Part shown: piece by piece, positions 17,419-27,045 of the stretch
Numbering within the stretch: position 1 is the stretch's first letter
Layout of the letters: each line of letters begins with the position of its first letter
From: Brachyspira aalborgi
GTDB taxonomy: Bacteria > Spirochaetota > Brachyspiria > Brachyspirales > Brachyspiraceae
Direction of reading: 5' to 3'
NCBI RefSeq assembly: GCF_008016455.1
Contig: NZ_SAXU01000001.1
Span: forward strand, 682,001 to 746,000
Length of the DNA stretch: 64,000 nt
The notes under the pieces: generated by a model
What the model saw: the letters and a program-made list of their open reading frames with translations, nothing else
Databases searched by the model: none
What the model was told of the DNA's origin: nothing
Made by a program: the position numbers and the translations under genes

Positions 17419-19380
17419 TTATCCTCTCTTCTCTTTTACTATTCCGCTTTTATAGGCATTTAAAAGTTCCGACAAATCGGATATTCTTTTTGAAAGCGCT
17501 TTTCCCGTATCGGTTTCTCCTACTGTAACTCTTTTATTAAATCTTTCGACTATGGTAATTTTTGGAGAGATTTTAAATCCAGAATCTACAACTTCGGCAA
17601 AAGGTCTATGTTCAGCGATAATCATCATATTTGAATTTGATATTAAAGTATATCCTCCAATTCCAGTGCTTTTATGATATGCTTTTGATAATCCGCCGTC
17701 TATAACGAGCAATATTCCTCCGCCTTTTATAGGGCTTTCTCCTTTATGAGTTTTTACGGGAACATGTCCGTTTACAATATGCGATTTATTAATATCCAAA
17801 TCAAATTCTTTCAATATGCTTTTACAATAATCTCTGTCCTCTATATGATAATAATATGGATTATAATGCTCTTTATGAGTGGCTTTATCTTCAATAAAAT
17901 ATCTTTCAAAAGTCGTCATTTTATTTTTTCCAAATAATGGCGATTTTGGTCCGCTCCATAAATACCAACAATAATCTAAAGCGTTTAATTGCTCTTCGCT
18001 TCCAACCTCGCAATAAAACGCCTTTCTTACTTTATCTTCAACCTGTTTTAAATATTTCCATCCCGATAAATATTGTCCGTCAATATAAACATCGTCAAAA
18101 GTTCCGTCCTCTTTTGTAGGAATGCAACCATGATAAAGCAAATTGCCGTTAAATATTTTATATATTCCGCCCTTATCATAAATATAATTCATATGTCTTT
18201 GCAAAACGGGACTATTTATAAAAGAGAACGCCAAACTTTGTATTAAAGTATTTTCGCCTTCGGTTAATTCAAAAGGATTTTCTGGATTAATTGTAGGAAA
18301 ATTTTTATCTTTTAATTCGTAAACTTTGCCTTCAATATTTATAGTTCCGTTTTTATAATCGATTTTATCGAGTAAAATTCTTTCGTCCATTCCGTAATTA
18401 GGATGTCTTTTTATTAATTGACATTCCAATTTAAATTGAATTATAGAAATCGCTTTATGCATTTTTGCAGCTAATTCTTTATCAACTTCGTCATACATAT
18501 TTTTATCTAAAGTGTTCGGCTTAAAAACTTCGCAAGGGTCGTCTTTATAAACTTCGTTTGCAAAAGAAGAAAGCGAGCGCAAATTTATTCCATAACTATA
18601 TTCAAGCAAATCAAAATTATTATATCTTATTGCAAGACGCGCCGCATTGGCTACGCAAATTAAACTTCCTTTAGCCGCTCCAAGCCAATGGATATCATGA
18701 TTTCCCCAAGCTATATCGACTTCGTTAAAAGTCATTATGCTTTCCATAACTTTATCGGGATGAGGTCCTCTGTCGTAAATATCGCCGACTATATGAAGTC
18801 TATCGACAGAACATTGACGAATCAAATGGCATAAAGCTATAATAAATTTTTCTTCCGCCGAAATTTCTATTATAGAATCTATTATTGAAAAATAATAATT
18901 TTCTTTATTTTCTTCGTCTCCCGTTTGCAAAAGTTCGTCCAATATATACGCAAAATTTGAAGGCATTTTTTTTCTAATTTTTGAACGAGTATATTTACTT
19001 GTCACAACTTTGCAAATTCTTATAAGTCTATAAATCGTTATTCTGCACCAATCGTTAAAATCTTTTTCGCTTGATTTTTGATTTATAAGATTTTTAGTAT
19101 CAACGATTAATATTTGAAGTTCCACTCTATCATGTTCTGGCAAAGTATTTTTAAATAACAATTCAATTTTTTCTCTTATAACTCCCGAAGAAGTTCCAAG
19201 CAAATATTCAAAACCTTCCGATTCTCCATGTATATCGCTTAAAAAATATTCCGTGCCTTTTGGAAGTTGAGAGATTGCTTTTAAGTTTATTATTTCAACC
19301 GAAGCATCGTCTATAGTCGGATAATTTTTTGAAAGAAGTTCCAAATAATCTTTATCTTTTAAATTTTTGTTCATCATCAT
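17419..19380 (-). CDS. fbp: Fructose-1,6-bisphosphatase, class III
   Basis: A 653-residue enzyme close in size to Bacillus Fbp. Metallophosphatase motifs are visible: YFLSDIHGESEGF near residue 45, HIVGDIYDRGPHPDKVM, DIAWGNHDIHWLGAA, and late VNGHVPVKTHKGESP. It hydrolyses fructose-1,6-bisphosphate in gluconeogenesis, needed by an organism growing on amino acids. The start is MMMNKN with AAGGAG seven bases upstream; any of the three ATGs could be used. Confidence 0.96.
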   Translation of the reverse strand: MMMNKNLKDKDYLELLSKNYPTIDDASVEIINLKAISQLPKGTEYFLSDIHGESEGFEYLLGTSSGVIREKIELLFKNTLPEHDRVELQILIVDTKNLINQKSSEKDFNDWCRITIYRLIRICKVVTSKYTRSKIRKKMPSNFAYILDELLQTGDEENKENYYFSIIDSIIEISAEEKFIIALCHLIRQCSVDRLHIVGDIYDRGPHPDKVMESIMTFNEVDIAWGNHDIHWLGAAKGSLICVANAARLAIRYNNFDLLEYSYGINLRSLSSFANEVYKDDPCEVFKPNTLDKNMYDEVDKELAAKMHKAISIIQFKLECQLIKRHPNYGMDERILLDKIDYKNGTINIEGKVYELKDKNFPTINPENPFELTEGENTLIQSLAFSFINSPVLQRHMNYIYDKGGIYKIFNGNLLYHGCIPTKEDGTFDDVYIDGQYLSGWKYLKQVEDKVRKAFYCEVGSEEQLNALDYCWYLWSGPKSPLFGKNKMTTFERYFIEDKATHKEHYNPYYYHIEDRDYCKSILKEFDLDINKSHIVNGHVPVKTHKGESPIKGGGILLVIDGGLSKAYHKSTGIGGYTLISNSNMMIIAEHRPFAEVVDSGFKISPKITIVERFNKRVTVGETDTGKALSKRISDLSELLNAYKSGIVKEKRG

Positions 19381-19559
19381 AAAATTCTCCTTAAAATAAA
19401 ATAACTTATATTATTAAGTATATACAAATTTATAATTTAATCTATAGATAATTGAAAATATATCAATATTTTATTAGATTTTATACGATAGACATAATTT
19501 TATAAATTAATATTTAGATATTTATCAATTAAATATTTGTTAAAATTAAAAAAAAGTAG

Positions 19560-19587
19560 TTGACTTTTTTAAAAAATTTGTTATCTT
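19560..19587 (+). promoter_or_regulatory. Promoter of the lipoprotein gene at 19645
   Basis: TTGACT (19560-19565), 16-base spacer, TATCTT (19582-19587). The leader carries a small GGAT-GTAA-ATCC hairpin immediately before the GAGGAG ribosome binding site. Confidence 0.6.
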
Positions 19588-19644
19588 AAGTATAGAAAAT
19601 AAATAAAAAAATGTTTGGATGTAAATCCTAACGAGGAGATTTAA

Positions 19645-20124
19645 ATGACTAAAACGAAACAAAACAAAAGATTGTTATATCTTGTAGCGCTTGCAATTAT
19701 GATAGCGTTAATGTCTATAGCATGCAAAAACAAAGCGACAGCGCCTTTAGCATCATTTTCTGAAGATTCTTCAGAAGAAGTTGTAAAGCCTGAAGGACCA
19801 ACTACGCCTGAAACTCCTGAAGAACCTAAACCAACGGTTGGAACTTTTTCTAAATACGCTGGCAGTTATATAAGCTCTAATAAATATAACGATGGAAAAG
19901 GAGAAGGTTTTTACAAACATAAAGCTGTATTAGACGGCGATAATGTTACGCTCTATAAAGTATATGTAGACAGCGGAAGAGAAGCTAAATGGGAAGCAGG
20001 AAAAAGCGTTAATGGAACATTTACAGTTAAAGGTTCATGGATGACATTTAGCCTTGATATAAGCGGAAATCGAATTATATTAAATCTTCCATACGGACAA
20101 AAGGTTTATGTTAATAAAATCTAA
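19645..20124 (+). CDS. Small lipoprotein of unknown function
   Basis: A 159-residue protein with a basic N terminus, a hydrophobic segment and lipobox MSIAC giving lipid-modified Cys27. After it comes a proline/glutamate-rich linker (TTPETPEEPKPT), then a compact domain of about 95 residues rich in Tyr, Lys and Gly with alternating beta-type pattern. Probably anchored in the inner or outer membrane. No enzyme motif is seen. It has its own promoter and terminator. Confidence 0.85.
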   Translation: MTKTKQNKRLLYLVALAIMIALMSIACKNKATAPLASFSEDSSEEVVKPEGPTTPETPEEPKPTVGTFSKYAGSYISSNKYNDGKGEGFYKHKAVLDGDNVTLYKVYVDSGREAKWEAGKSVNGTFTVKGSWMTFSLDISGNRIILNLPYGQKVYVNKI

Positions 20125-20146
20125 TAATTAAGTAATACGAATTGAG

Positions 20147-20177
20147 AAGACGATGCATGAAAATGTGTCGTCTTTTT
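20147..20177 (+). terminator. Terminator of the lipoprotein gene
   Basis: AAGACGA (20147-20153) pairs with TCGTCTT (20168-20174), followed by TTTTT. Confidence 0.85.
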
Positions 20178-20307
20178 TATTTGTTTCTATTAAATATATT
20201 TACTTTATAATAAATTAAATTGTAAAAAGTAAATTATAAAATTTGTTTGATTTTATAAACGAATATAAATACAATAATTAAACTAATTAATTAAAAGAAA
20301 GATAAAA

Positions 20308-21174
20308 ATGTTTAATATATTATTAGTCATAATAGGTTCTATAGTTTACGGTTTTCTGCCGATATTTGTAAAAAATATTATTCCTTATAATTATTCTTCA
20401 ATATCAATAGTTTTCTACAGATATTTATTTACTTCTATTGCTTTATTTATCATTATAATTATAAGAAAAAAGAGTTTTAAAATAAATAAAAAACAGTTTA
20501 TAGAATTATTTATATTTAGCGTTATCGGACTTGGTTTAACTTTTTATCTTTTATCTCAATCTTTATTATATATTTCAGCTGGGCTTATGAATATGATTCA
20601 TTTTGGTTATCCCGTTGTCGTTTTAATTTTAATGACTTTAATTTATAAAGAAAAAATTAATTTATTAAAAATCTTATCCGCTTTATCTTCTATTATTGGA
20701 ATATTCCTTTTAACTAAAATAGCGGCGATAGAATCTTTTAAGGGAATTATATACGCTTTGCTTACAACGATTACTTACGGAGTATATATAATCGCAAATA
20801 AAAAATCTTCTTTTGCAAGTTTGGATACGATGGTTTCTCTATTTTATATGTCTTTAATCGTATCGGTAGTATTTTTTATAGCTGGAATATTAACTAATAG
20901 TTTGCAGTTATTAAATAATATTTTTGTTTTCTACAATTTTACCGCAATATCAATTTTATGCACAATATTTTCTTTAGGGCTTTTATTATACGGGGTTAAA
21001 CAATTAGGTTCTTCTTTGGCTTCAATACTCAATATGTTCGAGCCTACGACAACAGTTATAGTTTCCGCTTTAATATATGACGAAAAACTAACTATAAATA
21101 TTATAATAGGTTCTATTTTAATTATTTTATCAACGATTTTTATGATTTTATCTAGTAATTCAAATAATAAGTAA
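20308..21174 (+). CDS. EamA-family (DMT superfamily) transporter
   Basis: A 288-residue membrane protein with ten hydrophobic segments in two repeated halves, typical of EamA drug/metabolite transporters. The first half has VFYRYLFTSIALF and the second has an equivalent arrangement after ITYGVYIIANKK. Such proteins often export amino acids or metabolites; the substrate cannot be read. The start has only a weak AAAGA as ribosome binding site. Confidence 0.85.
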   Translation: MFNILLVIIGSIVYGFLPIFVKNIIPYNYSSISIVFYRYLFTSIALFIIIIIRKKSFKINKKQFIELFIFSVIGLGLTFYLLSQSLLYISAGLMNMIHFGYPVVVLILMTLIYKEKINLLKILSALSSIIGIFLLTKIAAIESFKGIIYALLTTITYGVYIIANKKSSFASLDTMVSLFYMSLIVSVVFFIAGILTNSLQLLNNIFVFYNFTAISILCTIFSLGLLLYGVKQLGSSLASILNMFEPTTTVIVSALIYDEKLTINIIIGSILIILSTIFMILSSNSNNK

Positions 21175-21270
21175 ATTGTAAATTGAGATATTATTTTTTT
21201 GTTTAATAAAAATGCCTTAAATAGTATATTATTATATCAATATATAATAATATATAAGATTGTAATTAAT

Positions 21271-21298
21271 TTGACTTTTATTTTTTTTGTAGTAAAAT
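21271..21298 (+). promoter_or_regulatory. Promoter of the 2-oxoacid oxidoreductase operon
   Basis: TTGACT (21271-21276), 16-base spacer, TAAAAT (21293-21298). The leader is about 65 bases, ending in AAAGGAG before a GTG start. Confidence 0.65.
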
Positions 21299-21368
21299 AT
21301 TATAGATTGATATTGTTGTATCGATATTAATTTAAAAATCTCATTTTTATAACAAAAGGAGAAAAGTT

Positions 21369-22415
21369 GTGAAACTTCCAAAAGTCAATGATTTAGGCTT
21401 TTTCGAGATTCGTCTCGAAAGTATAGGCGGAATGGGCGCAAATAGCGCGGGTAAAATGCTTGCCGATGTAGGCGTTTTATCACAAGGTTATAACGGCGCC
21501 GCATTCTCAAGTTATGGTTCCGAAAAGAAAGGTTCTCCCGTTAAATCTTTCGTTAGATTTGCCGATTCGGAAACTTCGGTTAGAGTTAATTCTACCGTTG
21601 AAGAACCACATGTTGTAGCGGTTTTCCATATGAATCTTTTGAAAAACCCAATGACATTAATGGGCGTTAAAGATGACGCTATCGTTATTTTTAATACCAA
21701 TATGTCTCCAAAAGAAGCGAGAGATTTCGCTAAACTTCATGGCGGAAAAGTAGTTTGTGTGGACGCTATTAAAATTGCGGGCGATTTGCATCTTCCATCG
21801 CAAGCCGCAAACACCATTATTATGGGCGCTATGATTAAACAGCTTCCGTTTATAGAAAAAGAACTGTTTGAAAAGCAAATTAGAAAACAGTTTGACGGAA
21901 AGAAGCCCGAATTGGTAGAGCCGAATATAGAGGCGTTTAGAAGAGGATACGATGATTCCGTAGAGGAAGTATTCGCTCCCGAAGACAAATACCCTTATAT
22001 TCCTTACAAAAAACCAGAACCCGTTTACGGTAAAAATAATCAGCTAACGGGCGGTTATATAAGCGCGGCAGGAAACAGCACTTTAAAAGATTTGCAAGTT
22101 ACGAGAACGGGTAAAATTCCCGTATTCAATCCTGCAAATTGTATAGACTGCGCTCAATGCGAAGCGGTATGTCCAGATTTATGCATAGTATGGGAAAGAG
22201 GTCCAGACAGAAAAAAACCAGAAGTTACCGCTATGAATATGATGGGCATAGACTATCAATACTGTAAAGGTTGTTTAAAATGCGTTAGAGCTTGTCCTAA
22301 AGGTCCTTATGCTCCTAAACCTTTGGAGAAAGACCAGCAGGCTTTAAGAATCGAATTAGAAGTAAATTTCGATGTAGATAAATTAACCTACAGTCGTTAT
22401 AAGAAAAATAAATAA
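21369..22415 (+). CDS. 2-oxoacid:ferredoxin oxidoreductase, fused gamma and delta (ferredoxin) subunits
   Basis: A 348-residue protein starting at GTG with AAAGGAG upstream. Residues 1-200 are the gamma domain (FEIRLESIGGMGANSAGKML). The C-terminal part has two 4Fe-4S clusters: CIDCAQCEAVCP and CKGCLKCVRACP. In most bacteria these are separate PorG and PorD chains. It carries electrons from oxidative decarboxylation of a 2-oxoacid to ferredoxin. It pairs with the alpha-beta fusion 11 bases downstream. Pyruvate or branched-chain 2-oxoacids are both possible substrates. Confidence 0.92.
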   Translation: MKLPKVNDLGFFEIRLESIGGMGANSAGKMLADVGVLSQGYNGAAFSSYGSEKKGSPVKSFVRFADSETSVRVNSTVEEPHVVAVFHMNLLKNPMTLMGVKDDAIVIFNTNMSPKEARDFAKLHGGKVVCVDAIKIAGDLHLPSQAANTIIMGAMIKQLPFIEKELFEKQIRKQFDGKKPELVEPNIEAFRRGYDDSVEEVFAPEDKYPYIPYKKPEPVYGKNNQLTGGYISAAGNSTLKDLQVTRTGKIPVFNPANCIDCAQCEAVCPDLCIVWERGPDRKKPEVTAMNMMGIDYQYCKGCLKCVRACPKGPYAPKPLEKDQQALRIELEVNFDVDKLTYSRYKKNK

Positions 22416-22426
22416 GGAGCGTATAA

Positions 22427-24691
22427 ATGGCTAATAAATACAAACTTGCTGAACAAGAAAATATACTTGAAAGTGGTAACGAGCTTGCAGCCATAGCGGC
22501 CGCTCAAATCAATTATCATGTAATGGGTTATTATCCAATAACGCCTTCCACTCAAATAGCCGAATATTTGGACGAAATGAAGGCTAACGGAAGACATGAA
22601 GTATGTATGATACCAGGAGACGGAGAGCATGGAGCTGCGGGAATATGTTTTGGAGCTACCACGGCTGGAGGACGAGTATTCAACGCTACAAGCGCGAACG
22701 GACTCCTATTCGCTATGGAACAGCTTCCCGTTCAATCTGGAACTCGATTCCCAATGGTATTGAATGTGGTAAACAGAACGGTTTCAGGACCTTTGGATAT
22801 TAAATGCGACCAATCGGATATAATGATGGCGCTTAATACGGGTTGGATAATAATAATGGCTCATACTACTCAAATGGTTTACGATTTCAATATTTTGGCT
22901 TTGAAAATTGCAGAAAGAGCTAAACTTCCAATAATAGTTTCTTCGGACGGATTTTTTACTTCTCACCAGAAGAAAAAAGTTCAATTATTTAAAAACGATA
23001 GCGATGTTCAAAACTTTTTAGGAAAATATATTCCAGAAGTTACATCCGTAGAACCTTCTAAACATCCCGTTACAATCGGACCTTACATGAATGAAGACGA
23101 ATTAACGGGAAACAAATTACAATTATCTCAAGCGTTAGAAGACTCTCGTCCAATAATACTTGATGTGTTTGAAGAGTTCGCTCAATTATCGGGAAGAAAA
23201 TATTCGCCGATTGAAACTTATAAAATGGATAATGTAGATGTCGCTTTAATGGTTTGCGGAAGCGCTTATGAAACGGCTACTTTGGCGGTTGATGAGATGA
23301 CAAAAGAAAATCCTAAACTCAAAATAGGAACTTTTGCGATATCTCAAATTCGTCCTTTCCCTGAAAAAGAACTTCAAAAATTATTGGCAAATGTTAAAGT
23401 TGTAGTTGTAGGCGATAGACAAGACACTTATTCTGGTATGGGCGGAAATATGTCTACCGAAATAAGAGCGGCTTTGAAAAATGACGCTACGAATAAAACA
23501 GTCGTTATAAGCAGAACTTACGGACTTGGCGGAACGGAATTCCCTTTAGATAGCGCTAAAAAATTATTCCAAGCTGGAATAGACGAGTTGGCAAAACCTG
23601 GAACAGTTCATAAACATGATTATTTAGAACAGTATATGGGACATGCGGGCGTTGAAATGAAACCTATTCATGAACCGTTGACAATAGAAAGTCAAAAATC
23701 TGGAATAACCGTGACAATGAACGAGCAAACTAAAAAACTTGATGTTAAAGTTCCTCCTTTAAGAGAGTTAACGGGCAAGGCTTATCGATACGCTCAAGGA
23801 CATGGCGCTTGTAACGGTTGCGGTATATTCTCTGGAATAAATACTTTTATGAAAGGAATTGAAGGTTCGGTTGTGCTTTTAGTTCATACGGGTTGTTCGA
23901 TGGTTGTAACTACGGGTTATCCTTACAGTTCTTACAGGACGACTTATGTTCATAACCTATTCCAAAACGGTGCTGCCACTCTTTCTGGCATTGTTGAAAT
24001 GTATCATGAAAGAAAAAGAAGAGGCGAGATAGACGGACCTGAGGACCCTACATTTATAATGGTTACGGGAGATGGCGGACATGATATAGGTATGGGACCT
24101 TCTATTGGAGCTGCGGTTAGAAACCATAAAATGATAATATTAGAATACGATAACGAAGGCTATATGAATACGGGCAATCAGTTGTCGTTCTCTACTCCTT
24201 TAGGACATAGAACTTCAACTTCAAATGTCGGCAAAGCGGAAGTTGGAAAACAATTTAACCATAAAGATGTGGCTCAAATATTTGCGGGTTGTCATATACC
24301 TTATGTAGCTACAGGTTGCGAATCTTATCCAATGGATTTGGTGAAAAAAGCGGCTAAAGCTCAATGGTATGCGAATAATCATGGGACGGCTTTCGTCAAA
24401 ATTTTAATAGCATGCCCTTTAAATTGGAAATCGCCTGACGATATGGGTAAAGATGTTATTAAAGCTGCGGTTGATACTTGTTTCTTCCCTCTATACGAAG
24501 TTGAACATGGAGTAACGACAATAACCAATATGATAGCTGACGATAAAAAATTACCTGTAGAAAAATGGCTTGAAATGATGGGAAAAACGAAGCATCTTTT
24601 GAAATATCCCGATATACTCGGAGCTTTCCAAAAAGAAGTCGACAGAAGATGGACTCGCTTAAAGGCTATGCATGAAAGTCCTGTTCTATAA
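22427..24691 (+). CDS. 2-oxoacid:ferredoxin oxidoreductase, fused alpha and beta subunits
   Basis: A 754-residue fusion. Residues 1-400 are the alpha chain (YYPITPSTQIAEYLDEM; late segment RPFPEKELQKLL). Residues from about 450 are the thiamine-diphosphate beta chain: GHGACNGCGIF, HTGCSMVVTTGYPYSSY, and the Mg/TPP motif GDGGHDIGMG followed by EYDNEGYMNTGNQ. Acting with the gamma-delta protein it makes acyl-CoA, CO2 and reduced ferredoxin. Conserved cysteines near the beta start fit the cluster site of PorB-type chains. The SD is AAGGAG. Confidence 0.93.
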   Translation: MANKYKLAEQENILESGNELAAIAAAQINYHVMGYYPITPSTQIAEYLDEMKANGRHEVCMIPGDGEHGAAGICFGATTAGGRVFNATSANGLLFAMEQLPVQSGTRFPMVLNVVNRTVSGPLDIKCDQSDIMMALNTGWIIIMAHTTQMVYDFNILALKIAERAKLPIIVSSDGFFTSHQKKKVQLFKNDSDVQNFLGKYIPEVTSVEPSKHPVTIGPYMNEDELTGNKLQLSQALEDSRPIILDVFEEFAQLSGRKYSPIETYKMDNVDVALMVCGSAYETATLAVDEMTKENPKLKIGTFAISQIRPFPEKELQKLLANVKVVVVGDRQDTYSGMGGNMSTEIRAALKNDATNKTVVISRTYGLGGTEFPLDSAKKLFQAGIDELAKPGTVHKHDYLEQYMGHAGVEMKPIHEPLTIESQKSGITVTMNEQTKKLDVKVPPLRELTGKAYRYAQGHGACNGCGIFSGINTFMKGIEGSVVLLVHTGCSMVVTTGYPYSSYRTTYVHNLFQNGAATLSGIVEMYHERKRRGEIDGPEDPTFIMVTGDGGHDIGMGPSIGAAVRNHKMIILEYDNEGYMNTGNQLSFSTPLGHRTSTSNVGKAEVGKQFNHKDVAQIFAGCHIPYVATGCESYPMDLVKKAAKAQWYANNHGTAFVKILIACPLNWKSPDDMGKDVIKAAVDTCFFPLYEVEHGVTTITNMIADDKKLPVEKWLEMMGKTKHLLKYPDILGAFQKEVDRRWTRLKAMHESPVL

Positions 24692-24711
24692 GTAATTATA
24701 GAATAAAATAT

Positions 24712-24755
24712 AATAACGCTCTCATATTTTATTAATATGCGGGCGTTATTTTTTA
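24712..24755 (+). terminator. Terminator of the oxidoreductase operon
   Basis: AATAACGC (24712-24719) pairs with GCGTTATT (24743-24750), with an inner CATATT/AATATG stem, followed by TTTT. Confidence 0.85.
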
Positions 24756-24788
24756 TTATATAAAATAATATTAAATAATTTAAAATAA

Positions 24789-25910
24789 TTAATTAAATCT
24801 TTTTAAAGTAAAATTATCATCTAATTTAAAATCTTTTTCTATAAACGCTTTCATTGCTAATTCGCCTAAAACTGTGGCAAACTTAAAACCATGACTTAAT
24901 CCGCCAAAAAATAATATATCTTTATTTAGAAAATCTATTATAAAATCTTCGTCTAAACTCATAGGATAACTGCATGATTTTCCTTCTATAAAATCTCCAA
25001 TATAAGGCATAAATTTTCTGGCATGCTCTCCTATTTCGTTTTTATCTTCTTCTAATTCTCCGAAAGGCGCTCTCTCCTCTCTTTTATTATAATATTGTCC
25101 GCTTAAATTTTTACCTATTTTAAATCCGTCTCCCGCATTTGGAAAACCGTAATAATGGTCGCCGTCTATTTCAAAAGTAAAGGCTGGCAATTTTCCGTAA
25201 ATATATTCTTCGCTTTTCCACCAAGAAAAAATTTTTCTTTTCTTAAAAATAGGTATGCAAGGAAGAGGCATTATTTTTAAAAGCAGATTTAAAATTTCAT
25301 CCGAATATGTTCCCGCGCTTAATACTATATTTTTTGTTTCAAACTCGTAATTTTTAGATATTATTAAATAAGAATTATCATTTTTCTTAATTTCCGTTAT
25401 CTCTTCGTTATAATATTCTTTAGCGCCTAATTTTTTAGCCTCGTTAGACGCCGTTATTATTGATTTATCGCTATAAACATATCCCGTATTTTTTTCGTAA
25501 ACTCCTATAAAATCATTTGGAACAAAAAATTTATATCTTTCTTCTATTTCTTTTTTATCAATGATTTCGCAATCAAGTTTATAATCATTAACGCTTTTTA
25601 TAATATTAATCATAAAATCCGAATTTTTATACCCTATATTAATAACGCCGCATCTTTCAAATAATTTTGTATCGGTTTCTTTTTCAAATTCTCCCCATAA
25701 ATCAAAAGCTCTTTTTAACATAGGAATATATTTTTCGCCTTCGCCATACGCTATTCTAAAAATTCTCGTATCTCCATGATAAGAGCCTTTATCATGCGGC
25801 GGAGAATAAATATCTACCAAAGCGGTTTTAAGTCCTTTTTTAGCCAAATAATAACCTGCGAAAGCTCCGACAGTTCCTACTCCAATAACGCAAATATCAA
25901 ACTTTTGCAT
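24789..25910 (-). CDS. solA: Monomeric sarcosine oxidase / N-methyl-L-tryptophan oxidase-like flavoprotein
   Basis: A 373-residue FAD-dependent amine oxidase. The N-terminal dinucleotide-binding segment is CVIGVGTVGAFAGYYLAKKG, and HGDTRIFRIAYGEG follows as in monomeric sarcosine oxidases. Cys313 in KSCSYPMSLDEDFIID corresponds to the cysteine that binds FAD covalently, and the C-terminal FFGGLSHGFKFATVLGELA segment is typical. It oxidises N-methyl amino acids such as sarcosine, giving glycine, which would feed the glycine reductase pathway; that link is inference. The enzyme needs oxygen or another acceptor. Confidence 0.82.
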   Translation of the reverse strand: MQKFDICVIGVGTVGAFAGYYLAKKGLKTALVDIYSPPHDKGSYHGDTRIFRIAYGEGEKYIPMLKRAFDLWGEFEKETDTKLFERCGVINIGYKNSDFMINIIKSVNDYKLDCEIIDKKEIEERYKFFVPNDFIGVYEKNTGYVYSDKSIITASNEAKKLGAKEYYNEEITEIKKNDNSYLIISKNYEFETKNIVLSAGTYSDEILNLLLKIMPLPCIPIFKKRKIFSWWKSEEYIYGKLPAFTFEIDGDHYYGFPNAGDGFKIGKNLSGQYYNKREERAPFGELEEDKNEIGEHARKFMPYIGDFIEGKSCSYPMSLDEDFIIDFLNKDILFFGGLSHGFKFATVLGELAMKAFIEKDFKLDDNFTLKRFN

Positions 25911-26011
25911 ACAAACTCCTTATAATGTTATATTTATTACTATATAATATTTTTAAAAAATTTATATATTAATTTTTTAATTTTAACAATTTTTATTTTA
26001 GATTAATATCT

Positions 26012-26039
26012 TTGACAAATAAAATTTTTTTGTTATAAT
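26012..26039 (+). promoter_or_regulatory. Strong promoter placed for a leaderless message
   Basis: TTGACA (26012-26017), 16-base spacer ending in TGT, TATAAT (26034-26039): full consensus with extended -10. Only six bases separate the -10 box from the ATG at 26046, so transcription should begin at or next to the start codon. No ribosome binding site exists. Confidence 0.8.
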
Positions 26040-26045
26040 ATTGTT

Positions 26046-26923
26046 ATGAATAAAAAACCTTTTAATGCGCTTAATGATTGTTTCGTTCGGTATTTCTTTA
26101 CTGATAAAGGAGGCGAAAAAGTTTTGCTTGATTTTATAAACGCCGTTATGATTAGCGCTGACATGAAAACTTTTAAGGCAGTTGAAATATTAAATCCGTT
26201 TAATCTTAAAAAACATTACAATGATAAAGAGACTATTGTAGATGTGAAATGCATTACTAAAAACGGAACGGTTGTAATTATCGAAGTTCAGCTTTCAGGC
26301 AATTCAAGATTTCCAGAAAGAATACTTTATTATTGGTCTGCAAATTATAGTAAACTTTTGAAGAAAGGTGAAAAGTATGATGATTTAACTCCTGTTATAA
26401 ACATTAATTTGCTTAATTTTAATTTGAATAAAAAGAATAGCAATGTTCACAGTTGCTATATGATTTACGATACAAAAAGTAAAAGATTATTAACCGACCA
26501 TTTGCAAATACATATGATAGAATTAAAGAAATTTAAATTCAAAGATAATAATTTGAAAAAGGATTTAAATTATTGGCTTGGATTTTTCACTACAAATAAT
26601 ATGGCACGACTGTGCGCAGTAGCGAGGAGTATATGTCAGAGATAGTAAAAGAAAAACCTATAATGGAAGAAGCGCATAAAAGATATAATAATTTTATTAG
26701 AAGTCGATTAATGATGTCGGAGTATGAGAAAAAAGAAATCTATCAATACGATAAACAAATATCGCTTGAAGATAAAAGACGAGAAGGCAAAGCGGAAGGA
26801 ATTAAAGAAGGCAGACTTGCAGAACAAATCTCAATGGCAACCGCAATGAAAAAAGAAAATATTGATATAGAAACTATTAAACGAATTACAGGCTTAACCA
26901 TAAAAGAAATTGAAAAACTATAA
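26046..26923 (+). pseudogene. Rpn-family PD-(D/E)XK nuclease, frame broken by a 23-base insert
   Basis: The first frame (26046-26645) encodes 199 residues with the Rpn/PDDEXK transposase-nuclease look: FVRYFFTDKGGEKVLLDFIN, then IVDVKCITKNGTVVIIEVQL giving the D-xxx-ExQ catalytic core, and RILYYWSANYSKLLKKGEKY. It ends after a shift of frame. The second frame from about 26627 to 26923 continues the family C terminus (YMSEIVKEKPIMEEA, IYQYDKQISLEDKRREG, repeated EGR/EGI helix). Removing 23 GC-rich bases (26604-26626) joins both frames exactly as NNM-EYMSE. Rpn proteins are mobile, DNA-cutting, recombination-promoting. The truncated first part keeps the catalytic residues. Confidence 0.85.
26604..26626. 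other. 23-base GC-rich insert in the Rpn-like gene
   Basis: The insert contains the hairpin GCAC-GACT-GTGC and has far higher GC than the gene around it. Its length (3n+2) explains the frame change. No target-site duplication is obvious. Source unknown. Confidence 0.6.
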
Positions 26924-26968
26924 TTTATAAACCGCATAGAAACAAATAAAATTATTATCTTCATTATA

Positions 26969-27007
26969 AAAAATAAAACCCCTATGCTCTTTTTGAACAT
27001 AGAGGTT
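26969..27007 (-). terminator. Terminator of the Ala-rich lipoprotein gene
   Basis: On the minus strand AACCTCTATG pairs with CATAGGGGTT (one mismatch) around an 11-base loop, followed by TTATTTTTTAT. Confidence 0.75.
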
Positions 27008-27045
27008 GTTGTCTTAAATCTTTATTTTATTCGATATATGCTTCT

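Noticed and set aside
26046-26923. Complete insertion sequence
   Set aside because: Rpn-type nucleases are called putative transposases, but there are no inverted repeats or target duplications here.
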